From NCBI RefSeq assembly GCF_030815485.1, contig NZ_JAUSWV010000002.1, positions 2,728,001 to 2,792,000 of the forward strand: a DNA stretch of 64,000 nt. Direction: 5' to 3'. Shown piece after piece: positions 19,483-27,986 of this stretch (the first letter of the stretch is position 1; each line of letters opens with the position of its first letter). The stretch comes from Streptomyces rishiriensis. GTDB taxonomy: Bacteria; Actinomycetota; Actinomycetes; Streptomycetales; Streptomycetaceae. The notes below the pieces were generated by a model. It had not been told where the DNA came from, searched no databases, and saw only the letters and a program-made list of their open reading frames with translations. The translations under genes and the position numbers were made by a program.

Positions 19483-19793
19483 GGTCTCTCCCCTTCGTTC
19501 GGATCGGTGGGGGGTGGATGCGACCGGCTCGTCACGGCAACTCTGTGAAGGATCAATGGAGTTGCTGTGAAGAACCGGGGCGATCGCATCGTAGGGAGAG
19601 GCCTGGGGCGCGCCCAGGTAAAAGTCCGGCCATTCACCACGGCCCGTTCACACCCGGTCGCTCCGGGTCAGCGTCCGAGGGGCTTCCTGACACGGCCGTC
19701 GCTCGGTCAGACGGCATCGAGAAGCTCCGGGACGGCACCGACGGCCGCGGCCCGCACCCCGTACGGGTGCGGGCCGCGGCTGCCACGCCGGTC
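19483..19793. other. Non-coding spacer
   Basis: About 310 bases. It contains the promoter region of the DUF4360 gene (not recognised in detail) and the large hairpin at 19744-19780. No credible gene is seen. Confidence 0.5.
19744..19780 (-). terminator. Terminator of the small secreted-protein gene
   Basis: A 16-base-pair perfect stem (19744-19759 with 19765-19780) with a five-base loop, directly after the stop at 19794. It is one of the most stable hairpins in the window. Confidence 0.8.
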
Positions 19794-20171
19794 CTAGTAG
19801 GTGTAGCTCAGACCCGACTTGTACGGCGTGAGGGACCGCTGGCCGACGACTCCGCGGTAGGTGTACCAGCCCCATTTCCTGCACATGGTCTGGTAGCTGA
19901 GCGTGTTGTGGGCGCCGGCCCCCACCCGGACCCGCGGATAGATGACGTTGTCGCCCCAGTCGCCGCCGGCCGGCCCGCTGGAGTATGCGTCCACCGCCCA
20001 GTACACGCCCACCACCGAACCGCCCGCCGGGCAGTTCCAGCTGCCCAGGTTCACCCAGACGTTCCCACCGGTCCACGCGCTCGCGGGAGCCGCGGCGAGA
20101 CCGACGACACCGGCCGCCATCATCGTCCCCACGGCCCACAGCCGCGCTCTGCGCACGATCGACCTGCCCAT
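19794..20171 (-). CDS. Small secreted protein of unknown function
   Basis: A 125-residue exported protein: a signal peptide (basic MGRSIVRRARLW, hydrophobic core, cleavage after ASA) and a mature domain of about 90 residues rich in Trp, Tyr and Gly with two cysteines (NCPAGGS and MCRKWGWYTY). No family was recognised. The ATG at 20171 follows AAAGGGGAGGGG. It is followed by a strong terminator and stands alone. Confidence 0.78.
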   Translation of the reverse strand: MGRSIVRRARLWAVGTMMAAGVVGLAAAPASAWTGGNVWVNLGSWNCPAGGSVVGVYWAVDAYSSGPAGGDWGDNVIYPRVRVGAGAHNTLSYQTMCRKWGWYTYRGVVGQRSLTPYKSGLSYTY

Positions 20172-20367
20172 GTGACCCCTCCCCTTTCGTGCGGCCGGAG
20201 TCGCGCCTCGCGGCCCTGTCGCTCCGGCAGGCCAGGATCGTGTCACGCGGTGGAACCCACCCGCTCCGGGTTCTTCGAAGCCCGGAAATAGGAGATCTGT
20301 ACGATTCGGGCCGGGCGCGATTCCGGCCTGCCTGCCGGACCCGGGCGACGCCGTCGGCGGCCGCGGC

Positions 20368-20826
20368 TCACGGGTTCTCCCAGGCCGCCGGTTCCGCGGC
20401 CAGCGCCTGCACCGGATCCGGCAGGGCGTCCGCCGCGATGTCGGCGATCGTGACGCCCTCCAGGATCCGCCGCACGTTCGCCCGCAGGGCGATCCAGAGC
20501 GGGAGCAGCGGCTGTGCCGAGCCCGTGTACGTCAGGCCGGTCGGGCGTTCTCCGCGTACGGAGACGATCGGGCCGTCCACCGCCCTGATGACGTCCGCGA
20601 CCGTGATCACCGCCGGGTCGCGGGCCAGCCGGTAACCGCCGCCCCCGCCGCGCCGGCTGTCGACGATCCCGCCGCGCCGCAGGTCGCCGAGGATCCCCTC
20701 GAGGAACTTGTGCGGAATGTCCTGCACGGCGGCGATCGACTCGGCCTTCACCGGGTCGCCGCCCTGCCGTACGGCGAGCTCCAGTACCGCCCGCACTGCG
20801 TAGTCCGCCCGTGCCGAGATCCTCAT
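20368..20826 (-). CDS. Rrf2 family transcriptional regulator without iron-sulphur cysteines
   Basis: A 152-residue winged-helix regulator. The Rrf2 motifs MRISARADYAVRAVLELA, IPHKFLEGILGDLRRGGIVDSRRGGGGGYRLAR and ITVADVIRAVDGP are present. The three-cysteine cluster that binds an Fe-S centre in IscR/NsrR is absent (no cysteine at all), so it belongs with CymR-like members that sense by other means. Its target is unknown; a set of 13-bp repeats lies about 150 bp upstream. Confidence 0.9.
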   Translation of the reverse strand: MRISARADYAVRAVLELAVRQGGDPVKAESIAAVQDIPHKFLEGILGDLRRGGIVDSRRGGGGGYRLARDPAVITVADVIRAVDGPIVSVRGERPTGLTYTGSAQPLLPLWIALRANVRRILEGVTIADIAADALPDPVQALAAEPAAWENP

Positions 20827-20974
20827 GAGCCCATTGTGCCGTCAGCCGTCAGCCGTCAGCTGCCGGCCGTCCCGGGCCGGGCGGGACGGGGCGCCCGGTG
20901 CCGGACCGGTTCTCCCGTGCCCGCGCGGCCGCTCGGTCCGTCGGCGGGGCGCGTCCGACGGACCGGCGGTCGTC

Positions 20975-21013
20975 CTCGTACGTCGTCGTCGTACGTCATC
21001 GTCGTACGTCCGG
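20975..21013. repeat. Three tandem 13-bp repeats
   Basis: TCGTACGTCGTCG, TCGTACGTCATCG and TCGTACGTCCGGT follow each other without gaps. Each contains the palindrome CGTACG. They lie between the 3' end of the GH51 gene and the start of the Rrf2 gene and may be operator iterons or simple-repeat expansion. Confidence 0.7.
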
Positions 21014-21032
21014 TCGTGCCCGGCCGCTGCCG

Positions 21033-22547
21033 TCACGCCAGCCTGATCACGTTCCACGACAGCGGCTCCAGCGTCGCCGTCAGCGCGCCGTCCGTCAGCG
21101 TCGTGCCCTCGGCCGCGTGCGGGGCGACCCGCTCGGGCTCGGCGAGGGTGTTGCGGGCGTCCGGATCGGCGTCCGCGAGCACGCTGTGTTCGACGACCGA
21201 CGTCACGCCGAGGCCGGTCAGCCCGATGTGGAGGGGCAGCGCCTCGGTGCGGCCGCGGTTGACGGCGAACACGGTGACCGTACCGTCGTCGGCGCGGACG
21301 GCGGTGGCGTGCAGCAGGTCCGCCTCGCCGTACTTGGCCGTCACGTAGGTCGGTGAGTCCACCCGCACGTCCAGGACCGTGCCCCGGCCGTGCTTCGACG
21401 CCTGCGCGAACGGGAAGAACGTCGTCTGCCGCCAGGCCGGGCCGCCCGGCTCGGTGAGGATCGGCGCGATGACGTTGACGAGCTGGGCGAGACAGGCGAC
21501 CGTCACCCGGTCGGCGTGCCGCAGCAGCGCGATGAGGAGCGAGCCGAAGACGACGGCGTCCATGACGCTGTAGTTGTCCTCCAGCAGGCGGGGGGCCTCC
21601 GGCCAGTCGCTCGGGTCGGCGGTGCGGGCGTGCTCCTCCCACCGGGAGAGATACCAGACGTTCCACTCGTCGAAGGAGAGGTTGATCTTCTTCTTCGACT
21701 TGAGCTTCGCGCCCACGTGGTCGCAGGTCGCGACGACGTTCTCGATGAACGACTCCATGTCCACCGCCGAGGCGAGGAAGGAGTCGAAGTCGCCGTCGTG
21801 CGGCTCGTAGTAGGCGTGCAGGGAGATGTGGTCGACCAGGTCGTAGGTCTCCGCCAGGACCTTCGCCTCCCAGTCGGCGAACGTCGGCATCGACTGGCTG
21901 GAACTGCCACAGGCGACGAGTTCCACCGCCGGGTCGATCTGGCGCATGGCGCGGGCCGTCTCGGCGGCGAGACGGCCGTACTCCTCGGCCGTCTTGTGGC
22001 CGGTCTGCCAGGGACCGTCCATCTCGTTGCCCAGGCACCAGAGCCGGATGCCGAAGGGGTCCTTGTCGCCGTGCGCGATGCGCTGCTCCGCGAGGGCGGT
22101 GCCGGACGGGTGGTTGGCGTACTCCTGGAGCTCCAGGGCCTCGGCCACGCCTCGGGTGCCGAGGTTGACCGCCATCATCGGCTCGGCCTGCGGGCCGATC
22201 TTGCGCAGGAAGGCGATGTACTCGGAGAGGCCGAAGCGGTTGGTCTCCGTCGAGCGCCAGGCCAGGTCGAGACGGCGCGGGCGGTCCTCCGCGGGCCCGA
22301 CCGAGTCCTCCCACTTGTAGCCCGAGACGAAGTTGCCGCCCGGGTAGCGGACGGCGGTGACGCCGAGTTCGCGGACCAGGTCCAGAACGTCGGTGCGCAG
22401 CCCCGCCTCGTCGGCCGACGGGTGGCCGGGCTCGAAGACGCCGGTATAGACGCAGCGGCCGAGGTGCTCCACGAAGCTGCCGAAGAGCCGGGGGTTGACT
22501 TCGCCGACGGTGAAGGCGGGGTCGAGGGTGAGACGCGCGGTGTGCAT
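21033..22547 (-). CDS. abfA: Intracellular GH51 alpha-L-arabinofuranosidase
   Basis: A 504-residue GH51 enzyme without signal peptide. It releases arabinose from imported arabino-oligosaccharides. The acid/base Glu lies in WCLGNEMDGPWQ and the nucleophile in LSFDEWNVWYL; the C-terminal beta-sandwich ends NVIRLA. The ATG at 22547 has GAAAGG upstream. It lies 123 bases downstream of the transporter permease gene on the same strand and probably belongs to that operon, coupling uptake to intracellular hydrolysis. Confidence 0.94.
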   Translation of the reverse strand: MHTARLTLDPAFTVGEVNPRLFGSFVEHLGRCVYTGVFEPGHPSADEAGLRTDVLDLVRELGVTAVRYPGGNFVSGYKWEDSVGPAEDRPRRLDLAWRSTETNRFGLSEYIAFLRKIGPQAEPMMAVNLGTRGVAEALELQEYANHPSGTALAEQRIAHGDKDPFGIRLWCLGNEMDGPWQTGHKTAEEYGRLAAETARAMRQIDPAVELVACGSSSQSMPTFADWEAKVLAETYDLVDHISLHAYYEPHDGDFDSFLASAVDMESFIENVVATCDHVGAKLKSKKKINLSFDEWNVWYLSRWEEHARTADPSDWPEAPRLLEDNYSVMDAVVFGSLLIALLRHADRVTVACLAQLVNVIAPILTEPGGPAWRQTTFFPFAQASKHGRGTVLDVRVDSPTYVTAKYGEADLLHATAVRADDGTVTVFAVNRGRTEALPLHIGLTGLGVTSVVEHSVLADADPDARNTLAEPERVAPHAAEGTTLTDGALTATLEPLSWNVIRLA

Positions 22548-22574
22548 GGACGCCTTTCGAAGAGGGGGTGCTGG

Positions 22575-22608
22575 TCCGTCGGCTGCCTGTCCGTTGGCTG
22601 CCGACGGA
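22575..22608 (-). terminator. Intercistronic hairpin before abfA
   Basis: TCCGTCGGC at 22575-22583 pairs with GCCGACGGA at 22600-22608 over a 16-base loop. It may partly terminate or stabilise the transporter mRNA before abfA. Confidence 0.45.
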
Positions 22609-22670
22609 TGGTCCGGGAGTGGTCGCGGGCTGGTCGCGCGGTTGCCCGCGCCCGCCCCTGGGACCGGGGT

Positions 22671-23564
22671 CTACTGGCCCGCCAGACCGGTGTGGGCCAC
22701 GCCCCGCACGATCTGGCTCTGGAAGAAGACGAACACGACGATCAGCGGGAGGCCGGCCAGCAGGCCGCCGGCCATCAGCTGGGGCCAGACGATGCCGAAG
22801 GCGTTCTGCACGGTGGCGATGCCGTTCGGCATGGTCATCAGGTCGGGGTTGTTGGTCACCATGTAGGGCCACAGGAAGTTGTTCCAGGAGGCGATGAACG
22901 TGAAGATGCCGACCGCCGAGAGGGAGGGCTTCGACAGGGGCAGGACGATCGTGAAGAAGATCCGCCAGCGGCCCGCGCCGTCGATGAAGGCCGCCTCCTC
23001 CAGCTCCTTCGGCAGTGACTGGAAGAACTTGTAGAGGATGTAGACCATCGCCGCCGGCGCGCACTGCGGCAGGATCATGCCCCAGTAGGTGTCCACCATG
23101 CCGAGCGACTGGACCGTGGTGAAGAGCGGGACGCCGAGGATCGCCGGGGAGAACATCAGCCCCGCCATCGTCAGCGCCATCAGCGCCGACTTGCCCCGGA
23201 ACTCCGTGCGCGCGAAGCCGTAGCCCGCGAGGGAGGCGACCCCGAGGACGATGAAGGTGACGCAGACGGACACGACGACCGAGTTCACGAACCAGTTGGG
23301 GATGTTGCCCGCCTCGATCACCGCCTTCCAGGACTCCGCGGTGAAGTCCTGCGGGATCCAGTGCGGGGAAGTGACCGACTCGGTGGGTGTCTTCAGGGAC
23401 GTCGACAGCGCCCAGGCGAGCGGGGCCAGCCAGACCAGGGAGAGGGCCGCCGCCACGAGCGTGAGGGCGATCTGGGCCGGGGTCCAGGTGCCGCGGGGTT
23501 TGCGGAGCGGGGCAGTGCCGGGCCCCGGGGGCGTGGTCTGCGTCGGCGGTGTCGGCGTCGTCAT
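22671..23564 (-). CDS. Carbohydrate ABC transporter permease (MalG/AraQ type)
   Basis: A 297-residue inner-membrane permease with six predicted spans. The cytoplasmic EAA loop that contacts the ATPase reads LEEAAFIDGAGRWRIFFTIVLPL. The first 30 residues are Pro/Thr-rich. The ATG overlaps the stop of the partner permease (ATGA). No ATPase gene is present; Streptomyces oligosaccharide importers commonly share the MsiK ATPase encoded elsewhere. Confidence 0.93.
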   Translation of the reverse strand: MTTPTPPTQTTPPGPGTAPLRKPRGTWTPAQIALTLVAAALSLVWLAPLAWALSTSLKTPTESVTSPHWIPQDFTAESWKAVIEAGNIPNWFVNSVVVSVCVTFIVLGVASLAGYGFARTEFRGKSALMALTMAGLMFSPAILGVPLFTTVQSLGMVDTYWGMILPQCAPAAMVYILYKFFQSLPKELEEAAFIDGAGRWRIFFTIVLPLSKPSLSAVGIFTFIASWNNFLWPYMVTNNPDLMTMPNGIATVQNAFGIVWPQLMAGGLLAGLPLIVVFVFFQSQIVRGVAHTGLAGQ

Positions 23565-24502
23565 CGGGTGGCGACCTCCTCGCGGTTGCGCAGCAGCCAC
23601 ATCCGCCCGAGGGCGACGGCCGCGACGATGATGAAGAGGATGAAGGAGATCGCGGAGGCGTAGCCCACGCGGTAACTGGTGAAGCCCTGTTCGAGGGTGT
23701 ACTGCACGAAGGTGCGGGTCGATTCCTCGGGTCCGGGCCCGAACTGGTACATCACCACGGCCTGGTCGAAGACCTGGAGCGAGGCGAGGATCTGCAGGGC
23801 GAGGACCAGGCCGGTGATGTTGCGCAGGTTCGGCACGGTGATGTGCAGCATCCGCTGGAAGGCGTTCGCGCCGTCCAGCTCGGCGGCCTCGTAGAGGTGG
23901 TGGGGGATGTTCTGGAGCGCGGCCAGGTACAGGAGGAAGGAGAAGCCGACCGTCCACCACAGGGTCGCGACGACGACCGCGAGCATCGCCGTGGACTTCT
24001 GGGTGAGCCACGGGGTGTCCAGGCCCAGGACGTGGTTGACCATGCCGTTGGTGGGCTGGAACAGCCACCACCACAGGTTGCCGATCACCGCCGAGGGCAG
24101 CAGGAAGGGCGCGAAGAAGCACAGCCGCCACAGCCACGTGAAGTGCACGGTGTGATGGGCGATCAGCGCCATCAGCAGGGCCACGACGACGATCACCGGG
24201 ACCACGTAGAGCGTGAACTGCACGCTGTGCCAGAGGGAGTCCCAGACCAGGTCGTCCCGCAGGGCCTCGCGGTAGTTGTCGAGGCCGACGAAGCCGGTGT
24301 GGTCGCCGGAGATGTTGGCGTCGGTGAAGCTGAGGTAGAGGCCCCGGACGACCGGCAGCACGACGAACAGTCCGTACAGGACGAAGAACGGGGCCACGAA
24401 CCAGCCGCCGTGCTGGAAGCGGCGGCCCCAGCGGGCACGGGCGGAGTCGGCGGCGACCGCGGTGCGCGGCGGCAGTGTCCCGGCGTGCGCGAACGTGCTC
24501 AT
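23561..24502 (-). CDS. Carbohydrate ABC transporter permease (MalF/AraP type)
   Basis: A 313-residue inner-membrane permease, the partner of the downstream MalG-type protein. Six hydrophobic spans are visible, and the EAA loop reads LYEAAELDGANAFQRMLHITVPNL. It overlaps both neighbours by four bases (ATGA), so binding protein and permeases are translated as a coupled set. Confidence 0.93.
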   Translation of the reverse strand: MSTFAHAGTLPPRTAVAADSARARWGRRFQHGGWFVAPFFVLYGLFVVLPVVRGLYLSFTDANISGDHTGFVGLDNYREALRDDLVWDSLWHSVQFTLYVVPVIVVVALLMALIAHHTVHFTWLWRLCFFAPFLLPSAVIGNLWWWLFQPTNGMVNHVLGLDTPWLTQKSTAMLAVVVATLWWTVGFSFLLYLAALQNIPHHLYEAAELDGANAFQRMLHITVPNLRNITGLVLALQILASLQVFDQAVVMYQFGPGPEESTRTFVQYTLEQGFTSYRVGYASAISFILFIIVAAVALGRMWLLRNREEVATR

Positions 24503-25857
24503 GCGCCGGCTCCCTTCAGCTCCTGGGCTGCCGTGCGGCCGTCCATCGGGTTCTTCATCGCCAGCAGCTGCGCCAGCGCGGACCTCATCCGGCGGGCGGC
24601 CGCGTCCGGCGTGGCGGAGCCCAGGTTGGAGGCGGCCACGATCGGTCCGACGCGCTGGGCGAGGACACCGGTGGAGCCGGCGAACCAGATGTGGGGTTCG
24701 TTGGCCTGGTGGTCCATGGCCGGGCGTGAGTACTCGCTCTGGGGGGCCAGCTTGAGGTAGGCGGGGTCCTTGAAGGTGGGCAGATAGGCCGGGACATGGC
24801 CGCCGTTGGCCCAGGTGGTGGCATGGGTGACCATGTAGGCGGCGAGCCGGTAGGCGCCCTCGTTCGCGTCTCCGCCGCGGTCGGCCTGGTGGGGCAGGAC
24901 GAAGGAGTGCGACTCGGCGTGGGTGGCCGGGGCGCCGAAGACCGGGGGCAGCGGCTGAGCGCCGTACTCGACCTTCTCGCCGTTGAAGTACGGCACCGAC
25001 CAGTTGCCCTCCCAGGTGAACGGCGAACCGGCGAGGAACGCCTCACCGTCCGCCTCGCCGACGGTGACGTAGCCGTCGGTGACGTGCTTGCGGAGGAACT
25101 CCAGGACCTGGGTGGCCTTGTCGGTGTCGAAGGTGACGGTCGTGTGGTCGTCGTCGAAGTAGGCGCCGCCGAGTTGCCGGTAGAAGGCGACGAAGAACCA
25201 CCAGCAGAAGTTCTGGTCGTTGGCATGCAGGCCGAGCGTCTGCTGCCCCTTCCTCAGCTGCCCCCTGGCCTCCTTCAGGATGTCGAACCACTCGTCGGTG
25301 GAGCCGGCGGCGGGGAGACGGCCGGCGCTGTCGAGGAGGCCCGCCTTCTCGCAGACGTCCTTGCGGTAGAAGTTCAGCTGGACGTGGATGTCCAGCGGCA
25401 GCGCGTACAACTGTCCGTTCACGATGCCGCGTTGCCACAGCACCGGATTGAAGTCGGCCTCGCGCACGCCGTACTCGGCGAGGAGGTCCACGTCCCAGGG
25501 ATCCAGGAGGCGGCCGGGCGCGAAGCCGGGGATGCGGCCCTGGTGCATGACCCCGAGGTCGGGGGCGCGGTTGCCGGCGGCGGCCATGGCGAGCTTGGTG
25601 TAGTAGGGGCCGCCCCAGGCGAGGGTGGAGTCCTTCACGGCGATGTCCGGGTGGCCGTCGCGGAAGGCGTCCACCATGGCGACCTGGTTGGCGCCGTCAC
25701 CGCCCTGGAAGAGGTTCCAGTAGCGGACGCGGGTGTGCGCCCCGGCGGCGAGCGCGTCGGCCCCCGTGCCGAGGGCGGCGAAGCCGAAACTGCCTGCCAC
25801 CGTCAACCCGCCTGCGGCGGCGAGAAGTTGCCTGCGATTCAGGCCAGGTTGTCCCAT
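24499..25857 (-). CDS. Carbohydrate ABC transporter substrate-binding protein
   Basis: A 452-residue extracellular solute-binding protein (SBP_bac_1 type). The N-terminus carries a twin-arginine signal (NRRQLLAAAGGLTVAGSFGFAALG) and no cysteine lipobox, so it may be Tat-exported and anchored by the uncleaved or cleaved signal. The binding domain starts RVRYWNLFQGGDGANQVAMVDAF. The ATG at 25857 is chosen because the upstream frame crosses the promoter. With abfA downstream, the ligand is most likely an arabino-oligosaccharide (inference). Confidence 0.9.
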   Translation of the reverse strand: MGQPGLNRRQLLAAAGGLTVAGSFGFAALGTGADALAAGAHTRVRYWNLFQGGDGANQVAMVDAFRDGHPDIAVKDSTLAWGGPYYTKLAMAAAGNRAPDLGVMHQGRIPGFAPGRLLDPWDVDLLAEYGVREADFNPVLWQRGIVNGQLYALPLDIHVQLNFYRKDVCEKAGLLDSAGRLPAAGSTDEWFDILKEARGQLRKGQQTLGLHANDQNFCWWFFVAFYRQLGGAYFDDDHTTVTFDTDKATQVLEFLRKHVTDGYVTVGEADGEAFLAGSPFTWEGNWSVPYFNGEKVEYGAQPLPPVFGAPATHAESHSFVLPHQADRGGDANEGAYRLAAYMVTHATTWANGGHVPAYLPTFKDPAYLKLAPQSEYSRPAMDHQANEPHIWFAGSTGVLAQRVGPIVAASNLGSATPDAAARRMRSALAQLLAMKNPMDGRTAAQELKGAGA

Positions 25858-25879
25858 ACCTTGCCCCTGTCGTTCTCTT

Positions 25880-25916
25880 GGTTCGACATTTCGAATTCCG
25901 CTCGTAACTTCGAACG
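25880..25916. promoter_or_regulatory. Two adjacent putative IclR-type operators, sites 5 and 6
   Basis: GGTTCG ACATTT CGAATT (25880-25897) and CGCTCG TAACTT CGAACG (25899-25916) each fit the arm-N6-arm pattern. They lie directly downstream of the minus-strand promoter at 25919-25947 and before the binding-protein gene. Confidence 0.55.
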
Positions 25917-25918
25917 GG

Positions 25919-25947
25919 ACCGTAAAATCGATGCGCCTGCACGTCAA
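25919..25947 (-). promoter_or_regulatory. Promoter of the arabino-oligosaccharide transporter operon
   Basis: Minus strand: TTGACG (complement of 25942-25947), 17 bases, TACGGT (complement of 25919-25924). Both hexamers and flanking bases (CCATTGACG, TACGGTCCCG) match the arabinanase promoter at 16143-16171. Confidence 0.65.
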
Positions 25948-26094
25948 TGGTTTTGACGGGATCTATGACAGCGCTTTCTACCAGCGGCTCCCCGACGCCC
26001 CCCGACGGTCCCGTGAAAACTTCCCGTGACGTGGGCACAACCGGCCGCGTAGGCTCGAACGGGCTGCCGCACGGCGGTTGAGAAGGGGGAGCGG

Positions 26095-26718
26095 ATGGAC
26101 ATCGCGGGCGCGCGCGGGAGGGCGGCCCGGATCGGCTCGGCGCTGCGGCGCGCGAGGACCGGACCGGCCATGCGCGAGCTGACCGGCGATCTCTCCGCCG
26201 CGGTGCGGGCCCGCCCCGGCCGGCCGGCCGGTGTGCGGGACGTGTGCCGGGCGCTGTGCGAGGAGATGTCCGCGCGGCGCGGCGGGCGACCCGTCGAGGT
26301 CCGGTTCGAGCGGTTCCCCGACGAGATCGAGGTGACCGGACTGTGGGTGGAGTTCCAGGACTTCGACCTGGTCATCGTCGAGGAGCGGGCCGAGGACGTG
26401 CAGCAACTGGTCATACTGGGCCATGAGTTGTGGCACCTGCACGCCGGCCACCGGCACCACCACCACGGCGTCGGCACGGTGGCCGCGGGCGTCCTGGCCG
26501 GCCGGACCGGCTGGGACTCCCTCGCCCTGACCGTCGCCGCCCGCAACGGCTCCCGGGAGGACGACGAGGCCGAGGCCGACGACTTCGGCCACCGGCTCGC
26601 GGCCCGCTTCCGGCGCTATCTGTCCGACTCGGGACCGGCCGCCGAAGGGCCGGGCGGCGACACGGCCGCGGTCCAGCGCACCCTCGGCTACCGGGGACGC
26701 AGGGGCACGGCGCGGTGA
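26095..26718 (+). CDS. HExxH zinc-peptidase-like protein (ImmA/IrrE-like, toxin-annotated family)
   Basis: A 207-residue soluble protein with the zinc motif HELWH (His110-Glu111-...-His114) in LVILGHELWHLHAGH and a distal EDDEAEADDFG that could supply the third ligand. This architecture resembles ImmA/IrrE-type peptidases, which cleave repressors in phage and stress systems. It overlaps the next gene (membrane protein) by four bases, and a flavin monooxygenase follows. Related three-gene operons occur in Streptomyces without known function, as far as I recall. A nearby XRE-type partner is not present. Confidence 0.78.
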   Translation: MDIAGARGRAARIGSALRRARTGPAMRELTGDLSAAVRARPGRPAGVRDVCRALCEEMSARRGGRPVEVRFERFPDEIEVTGLWVEFQDFDLVIVEERAEDVQQLVILGHELWHLHAGHRHHHHGVGTVAAGVLAGRTGWDSLALTVAARNGSREDDEAEADDFGHRLAARFRRYLSDSGPAAEGPGGDTAAVQRTLGYRGRRGTAR

Positions 26719-27986
26719 GCCACGGGCTGTACGTCTCCTTCTGGCTGCCCACCGTGGTCCTGGGCGCGGCCCTCGCCATCAAGCTGCCCAGCATTCTCAA
26801 GCTCTGGCGGGACCCGCTGCTGCGCGCCGTCGGCGGTCTGCTGGTCTTCGCCTGCGCCGTGTTCGTCTTCGCGGCGCCCAAGACCATCGCCTGGACCAAC
26901 CGGGTCACCGGCGTGCCGAACATCGCGGCGCCCTGGGTGTACTCGCTGCTCACCGCGCTCTCCGCGTCCTGGCTGCTGCTGATCATCGCCTGGCGCAACG
27001 GCCGTACCGAGCGCTCGGCCCAGACCCGGCGGGCGACCCGCTGGGTGGTCTCCGTCTACGCGGGGGTGGTCGTCGCGCTGTGGGTGCTCTTCGCGCTCGC
27101 CGACGTCCCCGTGGAACAGATCCGGGACCTGGACACGTACTACGCCAACACGCCCTTCATGCGCGAGGAGATCCTGCTCTACCTGCTCGCGCACACGGTG
27201 GCCTGCTCCGTCACCGCCCGGCTGGTCTGGAACTGGAGCCGCACCGAGGGCCTCGACGCCTGGCTGCGCTGGGGGCTCCGGTTCCTGGGGGCCGGCTATG
27301 TGACGAACCTGCTGTTCAGCGCGGCCAAACTGACGGCGGTCGGGGCCCGCTGGACCGGGCACGACCTGGACTGGCTGAACACCAGCATCGCCCCGTCGGC
27401 CGCCTGCATCGCCGCCACCCTGGTCGCGGTCGGCTTCATCGTCCCGCACGCCGGCCAGTACCTCCAGGAGCGGTGGCGGATCCGCCGCCGGCACCGGAGC
27501 CTGCGGCCCCTGTCCCGGCTGATGCGGGGCGTCACCGGCGCCCGCGAGCCCTTCGACCTGCGCGCCACGCCGGAACTGCGCCTGATCCGGCGCGAGACGT
27601 TCATCCGCGACGCGCTGCTCCAGCTCGCCCGGCACCTCGACGACGACCTGCGCGCGCGGTCCTACGACGCCGGCGTCGCCCTGGGATTCGAGCGCGGCCG
27701 GGCACAGGCCCTCGCCGCCGCCGTGACGCTCCTGGACGCGGTCGAGGCCCGGGAGCGGGCGCTGCGGCGCCCGGAGCCCCCGGAAGCCGCCCGCTCCGCC
27801 GCCTCTCCCACTCCCCCCACCTCCCCCACCGCCTCGTCCGACCCGACCGGGTCCTCCCGTCCGGACACCACCTACCTCCTGCGGGAGATCCAGGCCGTGT
27901 CCCGTGTCCTTCGCCACCCCGTCGACATCCAGGCGGTCCGCGCCCACGCGGCCGCCCCGGCAGAGAGCATGTCCACGCATGAGTGA
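26715..27986 (+). CDS. Seven-span membrane protein of the MAB_1171c-like family (DUF6545 type)
   Basis: A 423-residue protein with seven hydrophobic segments in the first 230 residues, followed by a cytoplasmic domain with LSRLMRGVTGAREPFDLRATPELRLIRRETFIRDALLQLARHLDD. A Pro/Thr/Ser-rich linker precedes the C-terminus. This matches proteins named MAB_1171c family putative transporter; transport has not, to my knowledge, been shown. The GTG start overlaps the stop of the HExxH gene, and its own stop overlaps the monooxygenase start by eight bases. Confidence 0.8.
   Translation: MSHGLYVSFWLPTVVLGAALAIKLPSILKLWRDPLLRAVGGLLVFACAVFVFAAPKTIAWTNRVTGVPNIAAPWVYSLLTALSASWLLLIIAWRNGRTERSAQTRRATRWVVSVYAGVVVALWVLFALADVPVEQIRDLDTYYANTPFMREEILLYLLAHTVACSVTARLVWNWSRTEGLDAWLRWGLRFLGAGYVTNLLFSAAKLTAVGARWTGHDLDWLNTSIAPSAACIAATLVAVGFIVPHAGQYLQERWRIRRRHRSLRPLSRLMRGVTGAREPFDLRATPELRLIRRETFIRDALLQLARHLDDDLRARSYDAGVALGFERGRAQALAAAVTLLDAVEARERALRRPEPPEAARSAASPTPPTSPTASSDPTGSSRPDTTYLLREIQAVSRVLRHPVDIQAVRAHAAAPAESMSTHE

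Noticed and set aside
25966-25980. LacI/CebR-like half palindrome TGACAGCGCTTTCTA upstream of the oligosaccharide transporter promoter
   Set aside because: It shares the AGCGCT core but the arms are poor, it lies upstream of the -35, and the transporter already has two IclR-type sites. No LacI gene is adjacent.
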